Assembly: GCA_900546495.1 (NCBI GenBank)
Contig: URDN01000033.1
Location: 1 to 29,158 of the forward strand
DNA length: 29,158 nucleotides
Source of the DNA: an uncultured Lachnospiraceae bacterium
GTDB taxonomy: Bacteria; Bacillota; Clostridia; Lachnospirales; Lachnospiraceae
Direction of reading: 5' to 3'
Notes under the pieces: generated by a model
Database searches by the model: none
What the model was told of the DNA's origin: nothing
What the model saw: the letters and a program-made list of their open reading frames with translations, nothing else
Part shown: positions 16,242 to 24,503 of the stretch, piece by piece
Layout: every line of letters begins with the position of its first letter
Position numbering within the stretch: position 1 is the stretch's first letter
Translations under genes and position numbers: made by a program

Positions 16242-18218
16242 ATGAACAGAATCATAAATATAAAACATTTTGCGCCAAAACACAGCCACAGTCCGCAGCG
16301 ATTTCAGACCAAATTACTGCTGTCCATCTTTCGGATCGCCACACCGGTGATCGGTATCGTCTGCGGCATTTCCCTCTTGATGCTGTCACAAAACTACCGG
16401 CAGACCGTCATCAATTCACAGGCAGCTGCCACCGAAAAAGTCCGAAGTGATATTGCCAACCTGTTAGAAAATACTCAGACCGTATCTCAGGATATGATCT
16501 TTAACAGTGCGATCCAACAAATTCTGTCTGACAGTACCTCCGGTGAGCAGTTTCCACAAAATGCCGACGTTTCCTACCATATCAACGGATTCATTGCAAA
16601 CCGCGACTATATCAACTGCGTGGTTTTAACGGGACATAATCAGACACTGTACTCCACTGAGAAAGCCTTTACCAGCATTTCTGATTATGATACAATCCTG
16701 CATTCCCGCTGGCTTGCCACGCTGCAGGAGAGCACTGAACCATTCCTTTGGTTTGTAAATCCAGATTACCGGCCAGTGACAGATGAAACTGCCGATTCTG
16801 ATAATAATACATACTCATCCCTTCCGGGAGCTTCGGCAATGGATGCACAGCCGGCCGTCAATCAGGGGGAACCACAGCACCTGATGATGGCACGACCGGT
16901 ATACAGCGTGACAGACTATACCACCCGCCTTGGTTATTTGGTCATGTATCTGGATGACTCCTATCTCTGCGATCTGTTAAACGGCTTCCAATTTGGAAAA
17001 ACAACCAATACATGGCTCGTAAACAGTGATGGAACAGCCATTCTGCGCAGTACCGTTTCCAATGATTACTCTTTTCTGCTGGATGAATTGGAGCCAACGG
17101 AAACAGGAACAATCCTTTCCCACAACGGTCAGAAATTTGTCATCAATATTAAGCCGGTGACTCAGAATGGATGGTATATCTACACAGCAACTCCTTTCAG
17201 TGAAGTAAATGAACCACTCTCCATCTTCCTGCTGCAGTCAATCCTGCTGGCGCTGATGATGATCGTAATTTTATTCTTTCTGGCAGCACGCACAACCACC
17301 GCTCTGTCAAGTCCGATCATCTATCTGGCACACAACATGGATAATTACCGCAGTAATACGACACCGGAGCCATTTTCCATGCACACGCCGCGTAAACCGC
17401 ATCCGGCAGAAGAACCACTGGACATGAAAGGGCAGCCTGCTGAGATCATTCAGATTTACGACTCCTATCAGCAGATGGTTGCCCGTATCAATACTTTGAT
17501 CCGCGAAAATTATGTCAAAAATCTGGAAAAGAAAGATGCCGAACTTGCCCTGCTGCAAAGTCAGATCAATCCGCATTTTCTCTATAACACCCTGGATTCC
17601 ATCAACTGGATGGCAATTTCCAACGATCAGGACGAGATCAGCGAAATGGTCACCGCGCTCTCTGACATGTTCCGACTGAGCCTGACCAAGAGCAAAAGCT
17701 CTTTTATCCTTCTTTCTCAGGAGCTTGATTATGTCAGAAGTTACCTGCTGCTGCAGCAGTTCCGTTATCAGGATTGTCTGGATATCGCCATTGACTGTCC
17801 GGATGCTTTCGGCAGCTTTCTGGTTCCGCGCTTTACACTGCAGCCGCTGGTGGAAAATGCCATCAAACACGGGATTATCTCTCCGGATGTACCATTTTCC
17901 ATTAATTTGCAGGTTCTGATTCAAAAGTATGAACTTCATATTTTAATTGGAAACGACGGTTCACGCATTTCTCTGGAGCATATGAAACAATTACTGGATT
18001 TCGATGCCAGCCAGCACGAACTGCTTGATTTTGATGAAAGCAGCTATGGGGTGCAAAATATTCACCGCCGCATCCAGTTAATCTGTGGTCTGCAGTACGG
18101 ACTCTCCTACTTTATCCGCGGTGGCAGAACTTACTGTGATATCAGACTGCCGATTCAAAAGAAAGAAAACACCGCATCACCGGAAGATGGAAATCATACT
18201 GACGATACGGAAAAATAA
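16242..18218 (+). CDS. YesM-type sensor histidine kinase
   Basis: 658 residues. Membrane segment 1 (about 25-48), an extracytoplasmic sensor region of about 275 residues that is probably Cache-like, membrane segment 2 (about 325-348), a linker, a His_kinase domain with QINPHFLYN (phosphoacceptor His445), and an ATPase domain with N-box VENAIKHG and a GVQNIHRRI late motif. The G1 box reads IGNDG rather than the usual DNG order. ATG follows AAGGAG at 10 bp. YesM kinases usually pair with YesN AraC-type regulators and control sugar or polymer uptake. Here the regulator lies just downstream on the opposite strand instead of in the same operon. The family is firm; the signal is unknown. Confidence 0.93.
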   Translation: MNRIINIKHFAPKHSHSPQRFQTKLLLSIFRIATPVIGIVCGISLLMLSQNYRQTVINSQAAATEKVRSDIANLLENTQTVSQDMIFNSAIQQILSDSTSGEQFPQNADVSYHINGFIANRDYINCVVLTGHNQTLYSTEKAFTSISDYDTILHSRWLATLQESTEPFLWFVNPDYRPVTDETADSDNNTYSSLPGASAMDAQPAVNQGEPQHLMMARPVYSVTDYTTRLGYLVMYLDDSYLCDLLNGFQFGKTTNTWLVNSDGTAILRSTVSNDYSFLLDELEPTETGTILSHNGQKFVINIKPVTQNGWYIYTATPFSEVNEPLSIFLLQSILLALMMIVILFFLAARTTTALSSPIIYLAHNMDNYRSNTTPEPFSMHTPRKPHPAEEPLDMKGQPAEIIQIYDSYQQMVARINTLIRENYVKNLEKKDAELALLQSQINPHFLYNTLDSINWMAISNDQDEISEMVTALSDMFRLSLTKSKSSFILLSQELDYVRSYLLLQQFRYQDCLDIAIDCPDAFGSFLVPRFTLQPLVENAIKHGIISPDVPFSINLQVLIQKYELHILIGNDGSRISLEHMKQLLDFDASQHELLDFDESSYGVQNIHRRIQLICGLQYGLSYFIRGGRTYCDIRLPIQKKENTASPEDGNHTDDTEK

Positions 18219-18245
18219 TTCTTATCAAACAAACAACAAGCAAAA

Positions 18246-18293
18246 AAGGAAGTCTTATCAAACCAGACAACATCGGTTCCGATAGACTTCCTT
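18246..18293. terminator. Bidirectional terminator between kinase and response regulator
   Basis: AAGGAAGTCTTATC and GATAGACTTCCTT form a stem of 13 pairs with one bulged base, flanked by A-run on the left and T-run on the right. It therefore works as a rho-independent terminator in both directions and serves both converging genes. Confidence 0.85.
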
Positions 18294-18346
18294 CTTTTAC
18301 TATTCTAACACATCTTTATAATTTTGGGCATTTTTACTTCCAGACT

Positions 18347-19198
18347 CTATTTTCTGGCATACTTCTTGCGAAATTCCGATAATGTCGATCCCGTATTCCG
18401 TTTAAAGATCTGCGAAAAATACGTATAGTCATTGTAACCAACTTCCACGGAAATCTCATACATCTTCATATCCGTATGAAGCAGCAATTCCTTTGCCTTC
18501 TCAATCCGCAGATTGGTCATATAGTTAATGATCGTAACATTCTGTTCCTTTTTAAAGACGTCACACAGATAGCTTTTATTGACGTTTGCATATTCTGCTA
18601 CATCCGTCAGGGAAATATTCTCATTATAATGTTTCTTAATATAACTCAGCGCATCCCTCACAATCTTGGTTGCTGACTGGTCTCCCTCCGGATTCACCAT
18701 GCCCGGTCGCTGACCGACATCCTTCATTGTAGAAGATGACACGACATTTTCCACTTCTTCTTTTCCAACCAGTCCACGGGCATAGCCGTCCAACACCTGA
18801 TAATAAGCTGCCTGACCACTTTTTGCCTCAATACGTGCATACATGCGGTGTAGCATGTCCGAAAAATCTGCTTTTTTGATTGGTTTGAGCAGATAATCAC
18901 TCACCCCGATCTTCATCGCAGTCTGTGCATACGTGAAATCCCGGTATCCAGACAAAATAACGATCTCACTCTCCGGTAAAATTTCCTTTGCACGTTTTGC
19001 AAATTCCAGTCCATCCATCTGCGGCATCCGCACATCGGTAATGATCAGATGCGGTCTCAGCTCCGGAAGTGCATCCAATGCTTTTAACGGATCTACAAAA
19101 GCACCTTTTACAAGAAAACCACAATCTTCCTTTTCGCAGACTTTCTGAATACCCTGTAAAACAATTTTTTCATCATCCAGTAAAACCATTGTGTACAT
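18347..19198 (-). CDS. YesN-type response regulator, AraC-family output
   Basis: 283 residues. The receiver domain (1-120) has acidic residues D8/D9, phosphoacceptor D55 in ITDVRMPQMDG, and Lys in LLKPIKK. After a linker comes an AraC-type pair of helix-turn-helix motifs (about 185-283; SLTDVAEYANVNKSYLCDVFKK, abbreviated here to its SLTDVAEYANVNKSYL start, and YNDYTYFSQIFKR). It is much shorter than classical YesN (about 500) because it lacks the long central region. ATG at 19198 has AAAGGATG upstream. It starts 31 bp after the Nif11-like gene and is probably co-transcribed with it. The likely partner is the kinase encoded at 16242-18218. Candidate targets are the inverted repeats at 15988-16081. 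Confidence 0.92.
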   Translation of the reverse strand: MYTMVLLDDEKIVLQGIQKVCEKEDCGFLVKGAFVDPLKALDALPELRPHLIITDVRMPQMDGLEFAKRAKEILPESEIVILSGYRDFTYAQTAMKIGVSDYLLKPIKKADFSDMLHRMYARIEAKSGQAAYYQVLDGYARGLVGKEEVENVVSSSTMKDVGQRPGMVNPEGDQSATKIVRDALSYIKKHYNENISLTDVAEYANVNKSYLCDVFKKEQNVTIINYMTNLRIEKAKELLLHTDMKMYEISVEVGYNDYTYFSQIFKRNTGSTLSEFRKKYARK

Positions 19199-19229
19199 TT
19201 TGCTTCATCCTTTATCTTTCGTGATTTTT

Positions 19230-19526
19230 CTATAATCCTGCAAAAAACAGTTCATAGAAATCATCTTCCCCCTCCAACATCGGTGAGTTTTCTCCTCCGC
19301 CATTCGTGCTCCGCTTCATCGTGGCATAAAATTCCTCCCCTGCCAGAATCAGCTCCATCTCACAGATCGGATATCCCTTCTCCTGACATTTTCTGCAAAA
19401 AGCAGTCAATGGCTGTGGATCTTCTCTGGTTGCAAGCAACTCCTGCCGTAAATTCTCATCGTGCAGAGCCTTTTGTTTCATTTCATCTAACATTTCCGGA
19501 ATTTCCATCGCACTATCTCCGTTCAT
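19230..19526 (-). CDS. Nif11-like small protein with STNGGG motif
   Basis: 98 residues from ATG 19526 (AAAGG, 6 bp); an alternative ATG at 19508 (GGAG, 8 bp) gives 92. The N-terminal two thirds has the Nif11-type pattern of an acidic helix with DENLRQELL, then a Gly-Tyr-Pro-Ile turn and a second helix. The end is RSTNGGGENS followed by an acidic, aromatic tail (DDFYELFFAGL). Nif11-type leaders occur on some peptide natural-product precursors, with a Gly-Gly cleavage site before the core, but many Nif11 proteins are not precursors. I recall similar STNGGG-ending proteins in Lachnospiraceae, without known function. No modification enzyme or C39 transporter is near. It is upstream of and probably co-transcribed with the YesN regulator. 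Confidence 0.65.
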   Translation of the reverse strand: MNGDSAMEIPEMLDEMKQKALHDENLRQELLATREDPQPLTAFCRKCQEKGYPICEMELILAGEEFYATMKRSTNGGGENSPMLEGEDDFYELFFAGL

Positions 19527-19611
19527 TCTCTACCTTTACATACATTTGTATATAAAATGCATTCATTTACAATAACAGGATTTACTCTGAATCAAATCCC
19601 TTTCTATCTCC

Positions 19612-19674
19612 ATCAGCCGTTCAGATTTTCAAGCTATCCCACGCAATTCCAATCAGCCATTCAGATCTTTCAGG
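19612..19674. repeat. Degenerate tandem duplication of a gene 3' end
   Basis: A stretch of about 22 bp at 19652-19674, covering the last codons and stop of the 76-residue gene, recurs at 19612-19633 with a few differences (a 40-bp shift). The copy lies just past the stop codon and codes for nothing obvious. Confidence 0.5.
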
Positions 19675-19883
19675 CTCTGGAACAAATCAATATCAGACTG
19701 CTGCACTTTCATATTGGTTGTCAGCGGTTCCTCTCCCGGTCTGGTCACTGTGATCTCGATAATCGTACCTTCCTGCACACCACCAGTTAACACGTTGCGA
19801 AAAAATGCCGCAAATTTCGGATGATTGCTTACAAACTGATTTTTTGCCTTCATTACTTTCATAGCTGCTGCCGGATTTATCAT
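19653..19883 (-). CDS. Conserved small protein of unknown function
   Basis: 76 residues, starting MINPAAAMKVMKAKNQF with a central VTGG-like TGGVQEGTIIEITV strand region and a C-terminal QQSDIDLFQSLKDLNG helix. ATG at 19883 is 5 bp after AAGGAAC. I recall similar short proteins in other Clostridia but no function. There is no signal peptide or membrane segment, so it should be cytosolic. It lies between a terminator (19928-19978) and the Nif11-like gene, 127 bp away. Coding is supported by the ribosome site and the regular amphipathic pattern. Confidence 0.68.
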   Translation of the reverse strand: MINPAAAMKVMKAKNQFVSNHPKFAAFFRNVLTGGVQEGTIIEITVTRPGEEPLTTNMKVQQSDIDLFQSLKDLNG

Positions 19884-19927
19884 AATAAGTTCCTTCTTTC
19901 TTCTGTCATTTCTGTATCATACCGTTC

Positions 19928-19978
19928 AAAAATGATAACAGAAAGAGGATTCTCTCCCTTTTCTGGCATCATTTTTTT
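19928..19978. terminator. Intrinsic terminator after the phosphoesterase gene
   Basis: AAAAATGAT / ATCATTTTT (9 bp) is followed inward by CAGAAA / TTTCTG and a short GGA/TCC. T-runs of five (minus strand) and seven (plus strand) flank it. Neighbouring genes are on the minus strand, so it probably ends the MATE-phosphoesterase transcript. Confidence 0.75.
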
Positions 19979-20003
19979 ACTGATATCGGTAACATAAATC
20001 CTA

Positions 20004-20465
20004 TCACTTCACTTCTGAAAAGTCAATTTTCTCCACGTGATATTTGCCATCTTCGATCTGCATCACCGCCATAGTCACAGCCCCACCAAACCGCGGATAT
20101 CCAGAACTTCCCGGATTAAGCCAGAGCAGATGTTCCGACAGTTCTTCAAAATGCTTATGCGTATGCCCAAATACGGCCACATCCGCACCTTCTGTCTGTC
20201 CAATCAGATGCCGCCGTTCATGCGCCATCACAAAATGAACGCCATCGATTTCAAATTTCAGTACTTTTGCAATATTTTTCGCCCAGTCACCATCGTTATT
20301 GCCACGCACAACGTACAGATTTCCAAGAAAACGGATCTGATCAAGGATTTCTTCTTTTGTCACATCCCCTGCATGCAAAATGCAGTCACAGGTTTTCAAT
20401 ATTTCCAACACTTCCGGACGAAGTTTATTATGCGTATCGGATATGATTCCAATTTTTTTGCCCAT
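20004..20465 (-). CDS. YfcE/MJ0936-type metallophosphoesterase
   Basis: 153 residues, the usual length for this family of stand-alone calcineurin-like phosphodiesterases. The metal-binding motifs are in order: SDTH (9-12), HAGD (31-34), GNND (55-58), MAHERRH (about 80-86) and GHTHKH (104-109). Family members hydrolyse phosphodiesters in vitro with Mn or similar ions; the cellular substrate is generally unknown. ATG at 20465, with only a weak GAGATG-like site upstream. It follows the MATE gene by 49 bp and is likely co-transcribed with it. Confidence 0.92.
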   Translation of the reverse strand: MGKKIGIISDTHNKLRPEVLEILKTCDCILHAGDVTKEEILDQIRFLGNLYVVRGNNDGDWAKNIAKVLKFEIDGVHFVMAHERRHLIGQTEGADVAVFGHTHKHFEELSEHLLWLNPGSSGYPRFGGAVTMAVMQIEDGKYHVEKIDFSEVK

Positions 20466-20514
20466 GTGCTTATTTCATCTCTTTTCCCAAAGAACTTCTA
20501 CAGTTTTTATCCCG

Positions 20515-21834
20515 TTACCTCTTTGACATCGTCTTTTTCACAAACTGGCGGTAGAACAGATATCCTGCCAGCGTTGTGATAGAGTCCGTCACCGGAAATG
20601 TCAGCCAGAAATAATTCAATCCAAATCTGGAAAATAAGTACGCCAACGGAATAAATAAAAACACCGTTCGAATAATCGTCAAAATCGAACTTTTTACCGC
20701 ATATCCCAACGCCTGAAAAAATACCGGGAACGTCAGGGAACTTACCAGTGGAATAAAACTGATTCCAATAAAGCGGAATGCCACTTCGCCAATGCTGATG
20801 ACTTTCGAATCATGGGAAAATACATGCAGCATCGATCCCGGAATGGTTTCAAATAAAATAACACCAATCATCATCAACGCGATTCCGAACGCAATTGCCA
20901 CTTTCAGTGTCTTTTTGCAACGCTCGTATTTGCCCTCCGCATAATTGTAACTTACCACCGGCACAATACAGGTTTGCATTGCGCCCAACGGAATAAAGAA
21001 AAATGCCTGCCACTTATAATACAAACCAAGTACTGTCACCGCCTGGTCTGAGAAAGTTGCAAGGATCAGATTCAAACCAAATATGTAAAAAGTATACGCT
21101 GCCTGCATCAGAATATTTGGGATTCCCAGTTTATAAATCCGCTTGATCTGATGTGGAAATACCACAAATGCCGGAATCTTACGAAATCCGCCTTTCATAA
21201 CAATCAATGCTGCTGCAATCTGTCCCACAACGGTTGCTGTGGCAGCTCCGCCGATTCCCATTTTCGGCAGTCCGCACAGTCCGAAAATCAGAAACGGATC
21301 CAGCACAATATTTACAATTGCACCAACAATCTGTGCGATCATCGGTGTCCGCATATTTCCTTCCGCCTGATGTACTTTCGTCCAGACACTTTCCAGAAAC
21401 AATCCGATACTGATCACACAAACGATTCTTCCGTATAGGACCACCATCGTAATGACTTCCTCAGAAGATGTATTCATCCTTGCATACGCCGGCATCAGAA
21501 AAAAGCAGACTACTGCAAAAATCACCCACATCAACAACGCAAGCGGGGTGCCAATCCCTGCCGTATCATCAGATCTTTTCTTTTTTCCAATTCCAAGATT
21601 ATATGCCATCTCCGTGTTGATACCGACACCGGTTCCAACCGCCAGCGCGATCATCAGAAGCTGAATCGGGTAAATAATAGAGAGTGCCGTCAGTCCATTC
21701 TCTGAATAGCGTCCAACAAAAAAGCTGTCCACCACGTTATATAATGCCTGGATCAGCTGTGCCAGCATGACCGGCGGCGCCATTTTTAATAATATTTTTG
21801 TGATTTTCTCTGTTCCAAAAAAATCGCTGTTCAA
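20515..21834 (-). CDS. MATE-family efflux transporter
   Basis: 439 residues with 12 hydrophobic segments in two similar halves. The N-terminus (MAPPVMLAQLIQALYNVVD, then SFFVGR) is the typical MATE first helix, and GNMRTPM, AxxVNIVLDPFLIF and GIGGAATATV match the conserved central helices. TTG start at 21834, 5 bp after AGGGG. The family exports cationic drugs or metabolites using Na+ or H+. It is 140 bp after spoVAC but not obviously sporulation-related. No clear promoter was found, although TATACT lies in the gap. Confidence 0.93.
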   Translation of the reverse strand: MNSDFFGTEKITKILLKMAPPVMLAQLIQALYNVVDSFFVGRYSENGLTALSIIYPIQLLMIALAVGTGVGINTEMAYNLGIGKKKRSDDTAGIGTPLALLMWVIFAVVCFFLMPAYARMNTSSEEVITMVVLYGRIVCVISIGLFLESVWTKVHQAEGNMRTPMIAQIVGAIVNIVLDPFLIFGLCGLPKMGIGGAATATVVGQIAAALIVMKGGFRKIPAFVVFPHQIKRIYKLGIPNILMQAAYTFYIFGLNLILATFSDQAVTVLGLYYKWQAFFFIPLGAMQTCIVPVVSYNYAEGKYERCKKTLKVAIAFGIALMMIGVILFETIPGSMLHVFSHDSKVISIGEVAFRFIGISFIPLVSSLTFPVFFQALGYAVKSSILTIIRTVFLFIPLAYLFSRFGLNYFWLTFPVTDSITTLAGYLFYRQFVKKTMSKR

Positions 21835-21974
21835 ATTATCCCCTCGCCTACTTTTACTTTATCTATTACCTGCTTGTCGCCTGCAAAAGCGGAAGCATCT
21901 TTTATATCGTATATACATCATCTAGCATGATAGTATATTTTTCGGGGAAAATCCAGTGTAAAATAAAAAAGATA

Positions 21975-22526
21975 TTATTGCATGATTTTCCAAATCCAGT
22001 ACACCAGTCCTAACAGCCAACTCGTAAAAATACCATATAAAATAACAGGTCCGCCAATGGAAAAAATCTGACTTCCGATTCCGAATACCTGACCTTCTTT
22101 TTTAAACTCAATAGCAGGAGCAGCCACACCATTTGCAAAGCCTGTAATTGGCACAAGCGCACCTGCGCCCCCAAATTTTGCAATAGTCGGATAGATGTTC
22201 CATCCGGTAAGAATTACACTGATTAACACCAGAATGAGACTCGTCCACTTTCCTGCGGTCAGTGTATCCATGCCACGACTCAGGCAAAAATTCGTGATTC
22301 CCTGTCCAATGCAACAAATAATACCTCCAACAAGAAAAGCTTTCAGCATATTCAAAGGTAAACTGTAGGTTGGTGTTACCTGACTGACATAAGCATCGTA
22401 TGCATTTTTCCGCGCTTCTTTTTCTTCCTCAGTTTTGGCATCTTCTGCTTTTGAAATTTCCCGGATCAGCTCTTCTCTCGGCGTATTTTTGTAATCTGAT
22501 TTTGTTTTTTTCTTATTATCATTCAA
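21975..22526 (-). CDS. spoVAC: Stage V sporulation protein AC (SpoVAC)
   Basis: 183 residues from TTG at 22526, which sits 8 bp after AAGGGTGG; a longer frame from GTG 22538 overlaps that site. After a polar N-terminus (to about residue 55) there are four or so hydrophobic segments with the typical GALVPITGFANGVAAPAIEFKKEG region, here the loop between helices. SpoVAC is a membrane protein of the channel that moves Ca-dipicolinate into and out of spores; it has been described as a mechanosensitive component. It is preceded by spoVAB with a wide 163-bp gap. spoVAD and spoVAE, which normally follow, are absent; a MATE gene comes next. Confidence 0.93.
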   Translation of the reverse strand: MNDNKKKTKSDYKNTPREELIREISKAEDAKTEEEKEARKNAYDAYVSQVTPTYSLPLNMLKAFLVGGIICCIGQGITNFCLSRGMDTLTAGKWTSLILVLISVILTGWNIYPTIAKFGGAGALVPITGFANGVAAPAIEFKKEGQVFGIGSQIFSIGGPVILYGIFTSWLLGLVYWIWKIMQ

Positions 22527-22689
22527 AATATTAACCACCCTTCAGATTCTAATTTTTACTTTTCTTATACTGAGACAAATTTATTAGTGATCTTCCCCTG
22601 CAAATACTTTTCCGCAACTCACCAAACTAAACTTTCTAATTCATAGACGAATATCAGAAAAATTTTCTTTTATAAATCCTTTTTTCTTC

Positions 22690-23109
22690 TTATGCAATCC
22701 AAAAAAAATAAACCAGACCGCCCACGGTTTTTCCTGCTGCAAAAGCTGTGATCAGAAATCCAAGTCCATTTTTCAAATTAGCTCTGCGAAACAATACCGG
22801 AAATACATTCAGTACTTCTGCCAGTGCCACCGCCAGGCAGCCTAAAAATACACCGGACGCCAATCCATAAACTACAAGAAACCATAAGCCAACCTGAAAT
22901 GGAAGCTGTGGGAAAATTGCTAAAATACAGCCAAAGATTCCGCCAAAGATCAGTGCATTTTCCAGTGCTGGCACATATGCTGCTACGCTTGTTTTTCCCG
23001 CTATGCGCGGCACCATGCCTAAACTTGCCACCAGTGCAAACACACCAGCTGCGACACCAATGCCAAATAATAGCCCTAATATTCCTAATACAATTTGATA
23101 GCCCCACAT
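22690..23109 (-). CDS. spoVAB: Stage V sporulation protein AB (SpoVAB)
   Basis: 139 residues, close to the B. subtilis length. It is very hydrophobic, with four or five membrane segments and the characteristic ALAEVLNVFPVL motif before a conserved Arg-rich turn and GLGFLITAFAAGK. ATG at 23109 follows AAGGAAAG. The gap from spoVAA is 167 bp and to spoVAC 163 bp, looser than in Bacillus. Known role: part of the SpoVA complex; its individual activity is not established. Confidence 0.88.
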   Translation of the reverse strand: MWGYQIVLGILGLLFGIGVAAGVFALVASLGMVPRIAGKTSVAAYVPALENALIFGGIFGCILAIFPQLPFQVGLWFLVVYGLASGVFLGCLAVALAEVLNVFPVLFRRANLKNGLGFLITAFAAGKTVGGLVYFFWIA

Positions 23110-23276
23110 CTTGCACTTTCCTTCTTCCTGATATTACTTTTTATTACACAACGTATAAGATAATTTTTTCGTCATTCTGATCCTGCTAAATTTATAGCAA
23201 AATATAAATCAAATCCACGTACTGATCTATTTCTCAACTATACAGATTTTTAAATTATCCGCGCTTATTAATATAT

Positions 23277-23912
23277 TTACACATCATAATTCTTCCCTTT
23301 GCGACTGCTGGTTTCAATATACGTCGTATCCACATCCTGTTCATACTTACGCATTGCGACCTGAATCGGGGTCGGATCATCCGTGATTTTCTTATGTCCG
23401 ACATGATTATAAAAGACCATGATTCCAATCGCCAGCCCAATACAAAAACAAATTTCCAGTGCACTAACACCAGTGTATGTCTGCCCTGTCACTCTTGTAT
23501 ACAATGCGGCAAATACCTTTGAAACCGACACGTCCTCTATAAACGTCATGATTGTAAATGCTGCCCCGAAAAACAGGATCACGCACACGATCGCCGTTTT
23601 GAAATACTGCACCGCTTTCTTTTCCGGATCCGGCACATAACGAATGACCAAATCCGGCTCTCCAATGTTTTCAATTTCCAGATTTGGATATTTTTCATGA
23701 ATTTTCTGAATAATATATAAAACAGAAAAAACCTGCACGAAGCTGCTCTTTTCATTTCCGTGAAAATGATAAATCTGCTCCTGCAGCACCTGACGGCGGA
23801 TACCCACATCGGTGCACTCCACCGATGCGATATCCTGCAGTTTCACACTGCGTTCATATACAATACAATTTTGTTCCATCTTCAGATATAATGTCTGTCC
23901 CGAAGCACCCAT
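23277..23912 (-). CDS. spoVAA: Stage V sporulation protein AA (SpoVAA)
   Basis: 211 residues from ATG 23912, 5 bp after AAGGA. In-frame ATG 23927 and TTG 23930 have no ribosome site, though ATG 23927 would give an N-terminus beginning MER like Bacillus SpoVAA. The N-terminal soluble domain contains TLYLKMEQN and a region ending in VIRYVP; two membrane segments follow (about 105-130 and 150-175) with a polar C-terminus. It lies 127 bp after the small cysteine-rich gene, with no strong terminator between, so both may be read from the sigma-G promoter at 24457-24486. Confidence 0.86.
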   Translation of the reverse strand: MGASGQTLYLKMEQNCIVYERSVKLQDIASVECTDVGIRRQVLQEQIYHFHGNEKSSFVQVFSVLYIIQKIHEKYPNLEIENIGEPDLVIRYVPDPEKKAVQYFKTAIVCVILFFGAAFTIMTFIEDVSVSKVFAALYTRVTGQTYTGVSALEICFCIGLAIGIMVFYNHVGHKKITDDPTPIQVAMRKYEQDVDTTYIETSSRKGKNYDV

Positions 23913-24039
23913 ATATTTCCTTTCCATCAAAACAGATTCTTATGACTGAGAATACATTTACAGCCCATTATTTTTACAAAAAAAGCCGAAACTCCCTTAA
24001 CTTAGAAAAAACACATGTGCTCTGTTTCATCCTTACTTT

Positions 24040-24399
24040 TTATTCCTCCGCCTCATCCTCAAAAACCGCCTGCGCGGATTCTTTCATCTCAGACACATCC
24101 TCTTTGATCTCGTTGGCTGCGTGACGCACTGCCTCTCCCGCATGTTTCCAGCTGTCCTTCATTTCATCCGCAGAATATTCCGCCGCAAATTTCAGTTCTT
24201 TTGCAATGTCTTCGCCCTGTTCTTTCATACAGCCACACGCCTGTTTTACTTTTTTCTTTTTGTCCTGCATCTTTTTTCCAAAACTTCCTTCTTCGTACAT
24301 GTCCTCTCCTTTTAACCCGCACAAAAAATAAAAAACCACTCCCGCGATCATGGCGATCACTACTAAACAGCAACACTTTTTCATCAATTTACAACACAT
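24040..24399 (-). CDS. Small cysteine-rich membrane-anchored protein, likely forespore-expressed
   Basis: 119 residues from ATG 24399, with GGAGG at 8 bp upstream; a TTG/ATG-type extension of ten residues upstream would include that site and is rejected. The N-terminus is MCCKLMKKCCC, then one membrane helix (about 10-29), then a long charged, Lys/Glu-rich amphipathic helix region with a CGC pair (55-57). Eight cysteines in all. I do not recognise the family; the layout recalls YtxH-like anchored helices. A perfect sigma-G consensus promoter starts 58 bp upstream, and spoVAA follows in the same direction. Inference: a spore inner-membrane protein linked to the SpoVA locus. Confidence 0.78.
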   Translation of the reverse strand: MCCKLMKKCCCLVVIAMIAGVVFYFLCGLKGEDMYEEGSFGKKMQDKKKKVKQACGCMKEQGEDIAKELKFAAEYSADEMKDSWKHAGEAVRHAANEIKEDVSEMKESAQAVFEDEAEE

Positions 24400-24456
24400 G
24401 TAAATTTCCTCCTTCCAGACTATAAACATTTGGTTTATATGACTTTGTTTTGCTGT

Positions 24457-24486
24457 TAGTATGGAGCAATTTTTGTAAATTATTCA
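24457..24486 (-). promoter_or_regulatory. Sigma-G (forespore) promoter
   Basis: Minus strand: -35 TGAATA (24486-24481), a 17-bp spacer, -10 CATACTA (24463-24457). Both boxes equal the B. subtilis sigma-G consensus at every position. The leader to ATG 24399 is about 50 nt. The other spoVA gaps show no comparable match, so this may be the promoter of the whole group. Confidence 0.8.
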
Positions 24487-24503
24487 ATTTTAAAATTTTC
24501 CAG

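Noticed and set aside
17307..17939. Minus-strand open frame of 210 codons
   Set aside because: It lies opposite the kinase core (His445 and N-box) and has no features of its own.
22778..23116. Overlapping minus-strand frame of 112 codons
   Set aside because: It shares DNA with spoVAB in another frame; the spoVAB translation matches a known family and this one does not.
23913..24039. Second sigma-G promoter directly before spoVAA
   Set aside because: CATAAGA resembles the -10 box but no TGAATA-like box lies 17 or 18 bp upstream.
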